64,000 nucleotides of DNA from Roseomonas sp. (GTDB lineage: Bacteria > Pseudomonadota > Alphaproteobacteria > Acetobacterales > Acetobacteraceae), in contig JADCGA010000010.1 of the NCBI GenBank assembly GCA_020249265.1, positions 1-64,000 on the forward strand, written 5' to 3'. The notes beneath the pieces are model-generated. The model was not told the origin of the DNA. It saw only the letters and a program-made list of their open reading frames with translations, and searched no databases. Position 1 is the stretch's first letter, and the number at the start of each line of letters is the position of its first letter. The translations under genes and the position numbers were made by a program. Below are positions 1-7,097 of the stretch, piece after piece.

Positions 1-40
1 CCGTATTGCGCGGCAATTCCGCATCATTCATGTCAAGCAT
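1..40 (-). CDS. N-terminal fragment of a phage-like gene
   Basis: An ATG at 40 reads leftward off the window edge for 13 codons (MLDMNDAELPRNT). It is preceded by an AAAGGA ribosome-binding site and lies 17 bases downstream of the ATPase gene stop, so it is almost certainly the next gene of the same leftward operon. The start resembles phage DUF669 proteins, which often sit beside such ATPases, but 13 residues cannot establish that. Confidence 0.5.
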   Translation of the reverse strand, partial: MLDMNDAELPRNT

Positions 41-57
41 GGGTGCTTCCTTTCGGC

Positions 58-891
58 TCAGGCGGTGGGGGTGGTGTTGATTTTGTGGAGCAGGGCCGCG
101 AGATCGGCGGGCTCGGTTTCATCCAGCCGGCCGGAGCGATCTTTCGCTGGCAGGCCGAAGCTATTGCCGGCACGGCAAACCAAGCGCCGCTCGCTGCCGC
201 GTTCGGGGTCATGACGCCAGGCATCGCCCTCGCGCTGGAACAGGCCCATGGAGACGACCTGATCGACAATGCCCGGCAATTCGCGCGCCGCCTTGCCGCC
301 TTCCATTTGCGGTTGCCAGGTGACGCGGCCGAATTCATCGGTAACGCGTTCCAGAATGCCGACCATGATGGTGGTCTTGCCGGGCGCGTGTTGCAGGTGC
401 TTCAGCAGCCCGATCACTTCCCGCGCCAGCAAGCCATACGCGCCGCGCGTGTCTGGCTTGCCGGTCTTGTCGGAAAACGCCTCGGGCCGCGTCTTGGCCC
501 AGGCCATGGCTTGGCGCGTCAGATCGGTGATGCTGTCCAGAAACACAATGGACTTGCCGGCGATCAGCCGCACCAGATCGGGATGCGCGGTGGCGAGGTG
601 CTGGTAATGCGCCTCAGAGAAAAACCCATTCGGATCGGCAGCCGGGTTCACGCCGCCAATCAGGCAGGCGATGGCAATCGCATCGTCAAAGCGACGGATG
701 GGGATGCTGTCGCCCCGCCAGTCCTGGACGGATTTCAGACCGGCTTCGAGGTCGATGCAGATCGTCTCAGCGGCAGGTAGCGTTTTGAGTTGAGAGGTTT
801 TGCCGACACCACTTGGGCCAAATAGCGCCAAAGTGGTTTTATTGGCCGCACGCGAAAGGCGCTCATCGGCCGTGACAATGCGCAATGCCAT
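58..891 (-). CDS. Phage-type RecA-like ATP-binding protein (AAA_24/Sak4-like)
   Basis: This 277-residue protein has a Walker A motif GPSGVGKTS near residues 25-33 and a hydrophobic Walker B-like strand SIVFLDSITD near residues 112-121. That layout fits the phage nucleotide-binding AAA_24 family, which includes Sak4-type recombination ATPases that pair with single-strand annealing or replication proteins. The family function (phage recombination and replication) is known; its role here is inferred. The start overlaps the upstream gene's stop by one base (TGATG), showing translational coupling in a leftward operon with the genes at 891-1819. Confidence 0.8.
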   Translation of the reverse strand: MALRIVTADERLSRAANKTTLALFGPSGVGKTSQLKTLPAAETICIDLEAGLKSVQDWRGDSIPIRRFDDAIAIACLIGGVNPAADPNGFFSEAHYQHLATAHPDLVRLIAGKSIVFLDSITDLTRQAMAWAKTRPEAFSDKTGKPDTRGAYGLLAREVIGLLKHLQHAPGKTTIMVGILERVTDEFGRVTWQPQMEGGKAARELPGIVDQVVSMGLFQREGDAWRHDPERGSERRLVCRAGNSFGLPAKDRSGRLDETEPADLAALLHKINTTPTA

Positions 892-1433
892 CAGTTTGAC
901 CCTTCGCTGCTGGAGTGGGGGCCGGCCAATGCTCTGCCATCGCGCTGCGCGGTTTCGCTGAGCAGAGTCAGGCGATAGGTCGGGCGGCCAGTTTGGACGG
1001 TGCGTGCCGGTTCGAAGGCTTTGCGAATGCGCTCGGGCCAGGCGGTATAGGCGCGCTCGGGAACCTTGAAGGCGATCTCGAGGTAGTCGAGCGGGTTCTC
1101 ACCGCCAGTGCGGATTTCCTCTGCCAGCCGTGCAAGCCGGGCCTGGTCCCATTCGACCTTTTTCGATAATTCGGCGGTGATTTCCACAGAGCCATCTTGA
1201 AAGCGCACCGTGCCGGTGTCCTTGCCGGCCATGCCGCGTGCCGCGATGGCGCGCTGCTGGTAGCGGAGCGCAATCGCGCTTTCGATCCAGGCCTGCATGC
1301 GTTTCGCAGCGTCAGCCGCCTCGCGCGCATCGGAATGAAGCAGTGCGAGATGCTCGGCAGGTAGCGCGACGACGTCGCCCATTGGCATGTGGCGCAGGGC
1401 TTCGAGCGTTGGGCGGTTGGAGAGCGCGTGCAT
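891..1433 (-). CDS. Hypothetical phage-associated protein
   Basis: A 180-residue soluble protein that I do not recognise. The first half is alanine-rich and predicted helical. The middle has alternating charge (ELSKKVEWDQARLARLAEEI), and there are no membrane segments or signal peptide. One-base stop/start overlaps on both sides tie it to the ATPase downstream and the 128-residue protein upstream. Guilt by association suggests a role in phage DNA metabolism, which is inference. Confidence 0.6.
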   Translation of the reverse strand: MHALSNRPTLEALRHMPMGDVVALPAEHLALLHSDAREAADAAKRMQAWIESAIALRYQQRAIAARGMAGKDTGTVRFQDGSVEITAELSKKVEWDQARLARLAEEIRTGGENPLDYLEIAFKVPERAYTAWPERIRKAFEPARTVQTGRPTYRLTLLSETAQRDGRALAGPHSSSEGSN

Positions 1434-1819
1434 CAGGCGATCCCCCGCTGTAGCTTTTGCAGCAGCGCGGCGGAGGCCATGCCGCGGCTAGTCGTGCTAC
1501 GCGGCCGCACCACCAGGATATAGGCGAAGCATTCCGTATCCATGCGTCGCTGCAGCAGGTGGCAAAGCCCGGCCTCGGCCATGGCAAGGGCGCGACGCGC
1601 GACCAGTTCCAATTCGTCACGGCGTTCGGGCGGAAGCTTTGTCGCGATCTTGTCCCGATCACGCGCCAACATGCCGATATGATAGGTGATGGCATCACCG
1701 GCGGCCGCATCGGCAAAACGGTCGCAGAGGGTGTTTTCGTTCAAGACAAGATCGAGCAGCGCTGCCAGATCAGCCGCGTCAGCGAGCGACGCTTGATCTG
1801 GATTTTGCGGGAGCATCAT
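1433..1819 (-). CDS. Hypothetical phage-associated protein, first gene of leftward operon
   Basis: A 128-residue, mostly helical protein of unknown function with no transmembrane segment. The ATG at 1819 is supported by a GGAGG site five bases upstream. It heads the leftward operon, and 32 bases upstream of its start lies the 11-base sequence TACGTAATTAC, in the same orientation as a copy upstream of the rightward cassette at 4563. The stop overlaps the next start by one base. Confidence 0.6.
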   Translation of the reverse strand: MMLPQNPDQASLADAADLAALLDLVLNENTLCDRFADAAAGDAITYHIGMLARDRDKIATKLPPERRDELELVARRALAMAEAGLCHLLQRRMDTECFAYILVVRPRSTTSRGMASAALLQKLQRGIA

Positions 1820-1851
1820 GTGGTCCTCCGTGATGATGTGGGTCTCACTGA

Positions 1852-1862
1852 GTAATTACGTA
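1852..1862 (-). promoter_or_regulatory. TACGTAATTAC element, copy 1
   Basis: Read on the minus strand this is TACGTAATTAC, ending 32 bases before the ATG at 1819. An identical 11-mer in the same orientation relative to its gene occurs at 4525-4535. It could be part of a promoter or an operator for a regulator shared by both accessory operons. The match is seen directly; the function is inferred. Confidence 0.4.
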
Positions 1863-1880
1863 TTTGCGCGCCAAAAATTC

Positions 1881-2465
1881 TCACGACCTCAAAGACACAC
1901 TCACGGCGCGGTGTGTGGTGCGCGTTGCGCATGGCGATGCACCCATGATGCGCAGCCAGCAGCGCAGCTCATGCAGCTCGCGATAGAAGGTTGCGGTGGA
2001 GACATTGCTCGCCGCGCGCGTTGCCGCGATGTCGCGATGCGTAAAGATGCTGCGCAGTAATGCGCGCTGCGCTTCGGGCATCTCATTCGCCGCGTGTGTC
2101 ATGGCGAGATGGGCTTCCGGATCATGCGCCGGTGCGGCAAGGCTGCGCAGGATCCCGGCGGCCTCCTTGCTATCCAGCGAGATGGAGGGCGGAGCGCAGG
2201 GGCGGCGTGCCTGATCGGCGATGGCGCGCCGTGCGATGATGGTAACAAAGCCGCCCCAGGAACCGCGTGCCGGGTCGAAATGGATGCTGGCCTGCAGCAG
2301 GGCCAGCAGGATGTCCTGGATCAGGTCGTCACGATCGGCGGCGGCGATTCGGCGATTCCGCGCCGCCTTGGCAGCCAGAATGCGGGCCAGTTTCAGGGCG
2401 TCTTGAAGCTGATTTTTCTCCCATTTCTGAGGCAGTTCTGACCCGTTGTTCTGTTGTCTGTTCAT
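1881..2465 (-). CDS. Sigma-70-like / ECF-type sigma factor domain protein
   Basis: This 194-residue protein starts at the ATG at 2465, which has an AGAGGT site; a longer reading to 2549 would enter the GGGGTGC repeat cluster. Residues near 40-85 carry a sigma region-2-like segment (DDLIQDILLALLQASIHFDP, then WGGFVTIIARRAIADQARR), as in ECF sigma factors. The C-terminal part (EMPEAQRALLRSIF, then a helix-turn-helix-like stretch with ATRAASNVSTATFYRELHEL) fits region 4. Such small sigma-like genes occur in alphaproteobacterial phage-like islands and may drive late or accessory genes. No anti-sigma gene is adjacent. Confidence 0.65.
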   Translation of the reverse strand: MNRQQNNGSELPQKWEKNQLQDALKLARILAAKAARNRRIAAADRDDLIQDILLALLQASIHFDPARGSWGGFVTIIARRAIADQARRPCAPPSISLDSKEAAGILRSLAAPAHDPEAHLAMTHAANEMPEAQRALLRSIFTHRDIAATRAASNVSTATFYRELHELRCWLRIMGASPCATRTTHRAVSVSLRS

Positions 2466-2520
2466 GTTGCGACCTCTTGCGCTTGGCTGATTTCGATGGG
2501 CCAAGGCGAGCCGAGCGGTC

Positions 2521-2695
2521 GGGGGTGCGCCTAGTGCAAAGGGGTGCAAGGGGGTGCAAAAGGGGTGCGTCGAAGCGCGATTTCGCGTAATGCACCCCCA
2601 TATGGATCAATGGCTTAGATAGGAAAAACAGGGGGTGCAGGGGGTCAGGCCCGCCAAGGCATTGCACCCCCTATTGCACCCCCTGGCGCACCCCC
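2521..2695. repeat. Cluster of GGGGTGC(A) motifs in both orientations
   Basis: In about 175 bases the 7-mer GGGGTGC occurs forward at 2522, 2541, 2551, 2562 and 2632. Its complement GCACCCC occurs near 2592, 2664, 2676 and 2688, and several copies extend to GGGGGTGCA. The cluster fills the gap between the leftward sigma-like gene and the rightward ImmA-like gene. Possible roles are operator sites, replication iterons or a recombination region. The motif count is read directly; the role is unknown. Confidence 0.7.
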
Positions 2696-2734
2696 ATCGC
2701 CGATCAGATTGGGGCTGGACTCTTGGGAGGGATA

Positions 2735-2749
2735 GAACATAAAGTGAAC
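2735..2749. promoter_or_regulatory. Predicted LexA (SOS) box, GAAC-N7-GAAC
   Basis: The sequence GAACATAAAGTGAAC is the reverse complement of GTTC-N7-GTTC, the direct-repeat LexA box known from alphaproteobacteria such as Rhodobacter and Caulobacter. It lies about 42 bases before the ATG at 2792, where a LexA repressor would block the protease-regulator operon. One match of eight fixed bases can arise by chance, but its placement in a promoter region of a phage-like island is apt. Confidence 0.5.
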
Positions 2750-2791
2750 ATACAGTTTCCTAGCCAGAGATAGACCAGGGACCGCGTTCCT

Positions 2792-3520
2792 ATGCCGCTT
2801 GTGATTGCCTATGCCAGAGAAACAGCCTTCAGCCCGAGGCTGGAAAGGTCTGCGCCCGAGATCCGCGCTGTGGCCGGGCAGGTGCGCCGACAGATTCCCC
2901 GCGCGCCGGATGAGATTGCCCTAGCCCTGCCGGCGTTGGTCGAAGCCTGCCGCAGCGTCGAGGTGAATGGGCGTTGCCTGGCGGTTTCCTGGGAATTGGA
3001 TCGCGCGCTCAGTGATGAGGCTGGCCAGGATGTTCTTGGCCTATGCGACATCGATGCTGATGAACCCGGCTGGGCGTATCTCGCGATCAATGGCGTCATG
3101 ACAGCCCATCGCCCTGATTTGGCGTTGAGCACGGCCGCGCATGAATTGGGCCATTTGCTGTTTGACGTACCGGCGGCGCTGGAGCGTGGTGAACATGGCT
3201 ATCGCGCCGTGGCGCAATCGGCGCGTGCGCTTGATCGTGCGGGGCGCGGGGCTGAGGCGCGCGCGAATGAATTCATGGGGGCATTGCTGGTGCCGCCTGT
3301 GCCTTTGCACACGCGCCTGCTGGCGCATGCGCGCAGCGAGGGGCTGCGCCTTTGTCGCGGCCCGCATTTGGGCAGGCCCGCAAGCCCGATCGTCGCCGCT
3401 GGCAATGGCGCCGAGGCTTTGGCGGGTGTGCTCGCGGCGCTCGCCGGTGATTTCGGTGTTTCAGAGAAATTCATTGCCGTGCGGCTGTCGCGTTACGGCC
3501 TGGTGGAAGGGGGAATGTGA
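2792..3520 (+). CDS. ImmA/IrrE family zinc metallopeptidase
   Basis: A 242-residue protein with the zinc-binding HELGH motif at residues 117-121 and a downstream acidic motif EARANEF at 155-161, the third-ligand region of ImmA/IrrE (COG2856) proteases. In ICEBs1 and phages these proteases cleave an XRE repressor to release mobile-element genes; in Deinococcus, IrrE governs the DNA-damage response. Here the gene is coupled to an XRE regulator that starts inside its stop codon, and a LexA-type box lies upstream. A damage-responsive derepression switch is therefore inferred. The N-terminal 60 residues have no recognised domain. Confidence 0.85.
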   Translation: MPLVIAYARETAFSPRLERSAPEIRAVAGQVRRQIPRAPDEIALALPALVEACRSVEVNGRCLAVSWELDRALSDEAGQDVLGLCDIDADEPGWAYLAINGVMTAHRPDLALSTAAHELGHLLFDVPAALERGEHGYRAVAQSARALDRAGRGAEARANEFMGALLVPPVPLHTRLLAHARSEGLRLCRGPHLGRPASPIVAAGNGAEALAGVLAALAGDFGVSEKFIAVRLSRYGLVEGGM

Positions 3521-3801
3521 TGCCTTTTGGGGATGTTGTGCGCGCGCGCCGAACGGCGCTGATGATCAGCTTGAATGATATGGCCGAAAGGCTTGGCATA
3601 TCGCCCGGCTATTGGTCGCGGGTTGAGCGCAGCATTGAAGGGCCACCGAGTGACGAGTTGGTCGAGCGTGTTGCTGCCATTCTTGGCATTCCCATGGATG
3701 AGCTGTTCATCGAGGCCAAGCGTCTGCCGCCGGACATGCGCCAGGATATGGGGCGCGTGGTGCTGGCCTATCGGCGTTTGCGCGCCATGCGCTTGAGGTG
3801 A
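3520..3801 (+). CDS. XRE-family helix-turn-helix regulator
   Basis: This 93-residue protein is a single Cro/C1-type HTH (residues about 7-62: RARRTALMISLNDMAERLGI followed by SPGYWSRVERS). The ATG at 3520 overlaps the protease stop by one base (TGATG), and GGAAGGGGG lies upstream. It lacks a C-terminal dimerisation domain, so it resembles a short repressor or antitoxin. The adjacent ImmA-like protease is its probable partner or antagonist. Targets may include the GGGGTGC cluster or the TACGTAATTAC elements, which is speculation. Confidence 0.8.
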   Translation: MPFGDVVRARRTALMISLNDMAERLGISPGYWSRVERSIEGPPSDELVERVAAILGIPMDELFIEAKRLPPDMRQDMGRVVLAYRRLRAMRLR

Positions 3802-3813
3802 AGGGAGGGCGGC

Positions 3814-4485
3814 ATGCCTGCCACGCCGAAATACAAGGTTTTCTATCAAATCCACGAGGCGAAGGAACGGCTGGGGCTTTCCATGTTGGACATGGCTGTC
3901 CTGGTTGCTGAGAGAAAGCTGCTGCTTTCTGCGGCCCTTGGTGGGATTTTGGTACAGCATGGCGTCCTTGAGGAAGGGCTTGATTTTAGCTGCATGTTTG
4001 TGCCGCTATCTCAAAATTTCGTTCACGGCCTTGTGGATCTGCGCCCTGAGGATGGTTGGGAAGTCCTGCGCGCTGGTTCGCACACGATCAACTTGCTTGC
4101 GGCGGAGAACGACCATTATCGGCGGCTCATCGACAGTAAATCAAATGCCTCTGGCCGGCTGGTCACGCGGGAGGATGTCGGGCTGCGGCACGAAGAACTG
4201 ACGCGCTACCTCGCCTTTGAACAATCGCTGGAAGATGTGGCGCCTGCCGTGCAACACGAAAAGCGGCGCGTGCCGACCGCCTATGATTGGGAAGCAGCGC
4301 AGCTTGAGGCGTTTCGGTTGGTCTATTTCGATGGCGTGCCGCCATCCTTTGGTGCGCTCATTCGCCACATCCAGGCTTGGTACATCGCCAAGGGCGGCCG
4401 CGTGCCGGATGAAAGCACCCTGAAGCGGCGCCTCAGGAAATTCTGGACCATCTTTGGGCCGGAGGCACAGGACAAGGCCGCCTGA
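3814..4485 (+). CDS. Hypothetical protein, third gene of protease-regulator operon
   Basis: This 223-residue protein starts 12 bases after the XRE gene, with a GGAGGG site. The N-terminus (residues 10-35, QIHEAKERLGLSMLDMAVLV) could be a short HTH. The C-terminal third (WYIAKGGRVPDESTLKRRLRKFW) resembles a basic DNA-binding helix region. I do not recognise a family. Being co-transcribed with the XRE regulator and ImmA protease suggests a regulatory or DNA-binding role. Confidence 0.65.
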   Translation: MPATPKYKVFYQIHEAKERLGLSMLDMAVLVAERKLLLSAALGGILVQHGVLEEGLDFSCMFVPLSQNFVHGLVDLRPEDGWEVLRAGSHTINLLAAENDHYRRLIDSKSNASGRLVTREDVGLRHEELTRYLAFEQSLEDVAPAVQHEKRRVPTAYDWEAAQLEAFRLVYFDGVPPSFGALIRHIQAWYIAKGGRVPDESTLKRRLRKFWTIFGPEAQDKAA

Positions 4486-4524
4486 GGCAGTCGCGCGAGC
4501 GCGTGAGAAAAACACGCCTCGATT

Positions 4525-4535
4525 TACGTAATTAC
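4525..4535 (+). promoter_or_regulatory. TACGTAATTAC element, copy 2
   Basis: The sequence is identical to the minus-strand element at 1852-1862 and ends 27 bases before the ATG at 4563. Both copies point toward the first gene of an accessory operon at nearly the same distance, consistent with a shared operator or promoter motif. Confidence 0.4.
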
Positions 4536-4562
4536 ATGGCAGGAAATCAACGCGGAGCCGCG

Positions 4563-4763
4563 ATGCCCCTGCCACATGCGAATCACCACCTGCCAGCGCA
4601 TCTGCGCGAAGTGTGCGATATCCTCGCCCGCGGCCTACTGCGGCTGCGCAGCCGCGGTATGCCGGCGGAAGACAAGGAAACCGCCAAGCCCAGAGACATT
4701 CGCCTACACTTCCAGGCCCCCCAGCGCCGTTATGCGAACCCCAAGAGAAAGGGAACCGCATGA
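4563..4763 (+). CDS. Small hypothetical protein of the DUF2924-recombinase cassette
   Basis: A 66-residue protein is read from the ATG at 4563, which has a GGAG site six bases upstream. Earlier GTG and ATG codons at 4503 and 4536 lack good sites and overlap the TACGTAATTAC element. It is basic, with the segment HLREVCDILARGLLRLRSR, and has no recognised domain. The stop overlaps the DUF2924 start by four bases (ATGA). Small genes of this kind commonly precede DUF2924-recombinase pairs in alphaproteobacteria. Confidence 0.6.
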   Translation: MPLPHANHHLPAHLREVCDILARGLLRLRSRGMPAEDKETAKPRDIRLHFQAPQRRYANPKRKGTA

Positions 4764-5257
4764 AACGAACCGCACCAGCCGAGCCAAGCCCACCACCGCT
4801 GATCATCCCCGCCATCCCAAAGCAGGACGTGCCAGCCCGGCTTGCCGCACTGCCCGATGCTGATATCCGAGATCTGAAGCAGCAGTGGCGCAGCCTCTTT
4901 GGCACCGAGCCACCGCCCTATAACCGGCGCTTTCTGGAAAGCCGTCTAGCTTACCGCATTCAGGAACTGGCCTATGGCGGGGTGAAGCCTGAAACCATCG
5001 CCCGGCTCGAAGCGCTGGGCGAGCAGATTGATGGCGGCAATATCACGCTCCGCCGCATCCGCCAGGATCAACGCCCGATCGTCGGCACGCGTCTGATCCG
5101 CGAATATCAGGGCACCGAGCATGTCGTGACCGTCACGCGCGGTGGCTATGAATATCAGGGCCGCCCCTATCAATCGCTCTCCGCCATCGCGCGCACCATC
5201 ACGGGCACACGCTGGAATGGTTGGGTGTTCTTTGGCTTGCGAAAGGCCAGCGCATGA
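4760..5257 (+). CDS. DUF2924 domain-containing protein
   Basis: This 165-residue protein has the DUF2924 pattern: a helical first half (LKQQWRSLFGTEPPPYNRRF, then LAYRIQELAYGG) and a C-terminal beta-rich part (GTRLIREYQGTEHVVTV, then YEYQGRPYQSLSAIARTITG and TRWNGWVFFGL). The family has no established biochemical role but is regularly encoded just upstream of serine recombinases in alphaproteobacterial genomic islands. It is coupled by four-base ATGA overlaps on both sides, suggesting that the products are made in fixed proportion and may act together in recombination. Confidence 0.85.
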   Translation: MKRTAPAEPSPPPLIIPAIPKQDVPARLAALPDADIRDLKQQWRSLFGTEPPPYNRRFLESRLAYRIQELAYGGVKPETIARLEALGEQIDGGNITLRRIRQDQRPIVGTRLIREYQGTEHVVTVTRGGYEYQGRPYQSLSAIARTITGTRWNGWVFFGLRKASA

Positions 5258-6579
5258 CCCGCCGCGACCCCGCATCCCCGACGCTCACGCGCAAGCGCCG
5301 CTGCGCGGTCTATACCCGCAAATCCACCGATGAGGGCTTGGAGAAGGAATTCAATTCCCTCGACGCGCAGCGCGAAGCCTGCGAGGCCTACATCGCCAGC
5401 CAACGTTCCGAGGGCTGGGTCCTGGTGCATGACCGCTATGATGATGGCGGTGTTTCCGGCGGCACCCTTGAACGCCCAGCGCTGAAACGCCTGTTGGCCG
5501 ATATCGAAGCCGGGCTCGTGGATGTGGTGGTGGTCTATAAAATTGACCGCCTGTCCCGCTCGCTGATGGATTTCGCCAAGCTGGTGCAGATTTTCGACCA
5601 GAATGAGGTGACCTTCGTCTCGGTCACGCAGTCCTTCAATACCACCACGTCGATGGGCCGGCTTACGCTCAATATCCTGCTTTCATTCGCACAATTCGAA
5701 CGTGAGGTGATCGGCGAACGTGTGCGCGACAAGATCGCGGCCTCCCGCGCACGCGGCATGTGGATGGGCGGGCCGGTGCCGCTCGGCTACCGCGTGGAAA
5801 ATCGCAAGCTGCTGGTGGACGAAGCCGCCGCCGCCACCGTGCGTCGCGTGTTTGAGGGCTTTGCCGACATCGGCTCGGCCACGCGGCTGCTGCCGATCCT
5901 GCGCGCCGAGGGGCTGCTTACCAAACACGGCCGCCCCTTTGACAAGGGCGCGGTGTACAAGCTGCTCGTCAACCGCGTTTATCTTGGCGAGGCCGTCCAC
6001 AAGGGCAAATCCTATCCCGGCGAGCACGCCGCCATCATTCCCCAGGCGCTGTGGAAGCAGGTGCATGAGATCATGGCCGGCAACCCGCACATGCGGGCGG
6101 GGCTGGCGCGCAATCGGTCCCCGGCGCTGCTGCGCGGGTTGATCTTTGGCGCCGATGGGCGCGCGCTGTCGCCCACGCATACGCGTAAGCAGGGGCGGCT
6201 GTATCGCTACTACGTCAGCCAATCGGTCCTGAAGGGCGGCGCGGATGACGCACCCTATCGCCGGCTGCCCGCGGGCGAGATTGAGGCGCTGGTGCTGGAC
6301 CAAGTGCGTGCGCTGCTGCGCCAGCCGGAGGTGGTGGTGGGCACCTGGCGGGTGGCGCAGGCAGAAGCGCCGGACCTCGCCGAGGACGCAGTGCGCGATG
6401 CCCTGGCGCGGTTTGACCCCGTCTGGTCCGAGCTATTTCCCGCCGAGCAGGAACGGCTGATCCGGCTGCTGGTCCAGCGCGTGGTGGTGGGCGATGCCGG
6501 GGCGCAAATCAGCCTGAACCTTGAAGGCCTCGCGAGCCTTGCGCGGGACCTTTCGCAACCAAAGAGGATTGCCGCATGA
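5254..6579 (+). CDS. Large serine recombinase (resolvase/invertase superfamily)
   Basis: This 441-residue protein has an N-terminal resolvase catalytic domain with nucleophile Ser24 in YTRKSTDE, plus the signatures KIDRLSRS and LLSFAQFEREVIGERVRDKI. A Recombinase domain follows (residues about 165-260), then a short C-terminal region without the long coiled coil of classical phage integrases. It would catalyse site-specific DNA exchange through a Ser24 phosphoseryl link. It is coupled to DUF2924 upstream and to the HTH-like gene downstream. No att sites were identified, so it could move this island or only act locally. Confidence 0.9.
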   Translation: MTRRDPASPTLTRKRRCAVYTRKSTDEGLEKEFNSLDAQREACEAYIASQRSEGWVLVHDRYDDGGVSGGTLERPALKRLLADIEAGLVDVVVVYKIDRLSRSLMDFAKLVQIFDQNEVTFVSVTQSFNTTTSMGRLTLNILLSFAQFEREVIGERVRDKIAASRARGMWMGGPVPLGYRVENRKLLVDEAAAATVRRVFEGFADIGSATRLLPILRAEGLLTKHGRPFDKGAVYKLLVNRVYLGEAVHKGKSYPGEHAAIIPQALWKQVHEIMAGNPHMRAGLARNRSPALLRGLIFGADGRALSPTHTRKQGRLYRYYVSQSVLKGGADDAPYRRLPAGEIEALVLDQVRALLRQPEVVVGTWRVAQAEAPDLAEDAVRDALARFDPVWSELFPAEQERLIRLLVQRVVVGDAGAQISLNLEGLASLARDLSQPKRIAA

Positions 6580-7028
6580 AGGGCGTGACCAGCGTGACGG
6601 TTTCGGTGCCGCTGACCATCCGCCGGCGCGGCGGCCGGAAGCAGATCATCGGGCCAGACGGGGCGGTAGCCCGGCCGGGCGACAGCGGGGCCGGGGTTGT
6701 CCCGGTGCGCGGCGACCCGGCACTGATAAAAGCCCTGGCGCGGGGCTTTCGCTGGCGGCGGATGCTGGAAGAGGGGCGGTATGGCTCGATCAGCGAAATG
6801 GCGAAGGCCGAAGGCGTCGAGCGCGGCTATGTTGGCTCGCTGCTGCGGCTGACGCTGCTGGCGCCGGAAATGGTCGAGGCGATCGTGGCGGGGCGGCAGC
6901 CGGAGGGGGTGACGTTGCCAGGGTTGCTGGATGGGATGCCGGTGGCGTGGGGGGAGCGTAGGGAAACGCCCTCGGACAGCGCCGAGGCAATGCAGCGCGT
7001 CTGGAAGTGCTGGGGGCTTACCGATTAA
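6576..7028 (+). CDS. Hypothetical recombinase-linked protein with ParB/HTH-like region
   Basis: A 150-residue protein starting in a four-base overlap with the recombinase. The N-terminus is basic (TIRRRGGRKQII). The middle (GSISEMAKAEGVERGYVGSL, then LRLTLLAPEMVEAIVAGR) looks like the helix-turn-helix of ParB or resolvase accessory proteins, where a bound element is read and a replicon-partition-like protein bends DNA. It may supply DNA binding to the short recombinase. No enzyme motif is visible. Confidence 0.65.
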   Translation: MKGVTSVTVSVPLTIRRRGGRKQIIGPDGAVARPGDSGAGVVPVRGDPALIKALARGFRWRRMLEEGRYGSISEMAKAEGVERGYVGSLLRLTLLAPEMVEAIVAGRQPEGVTLPGLLDGMPVAWGERRETPSDSAEAMQRVWKCWGLTD

Positions 7029-7097
7029 TGATTGAAGGCGCCTTTTTTGCATGTATTCTGCGGATTGCCACTGCCTTCAGGAATCGCGGTCCGCTCC

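Noticed and set aside
7034-7052. Terminator AAGGCGCCTT plus T6 after the HTH-like gene
   Set aside because: The stem is only a ten-base palindrome with no loop, so it cannot form a stable intrinsic terminator.
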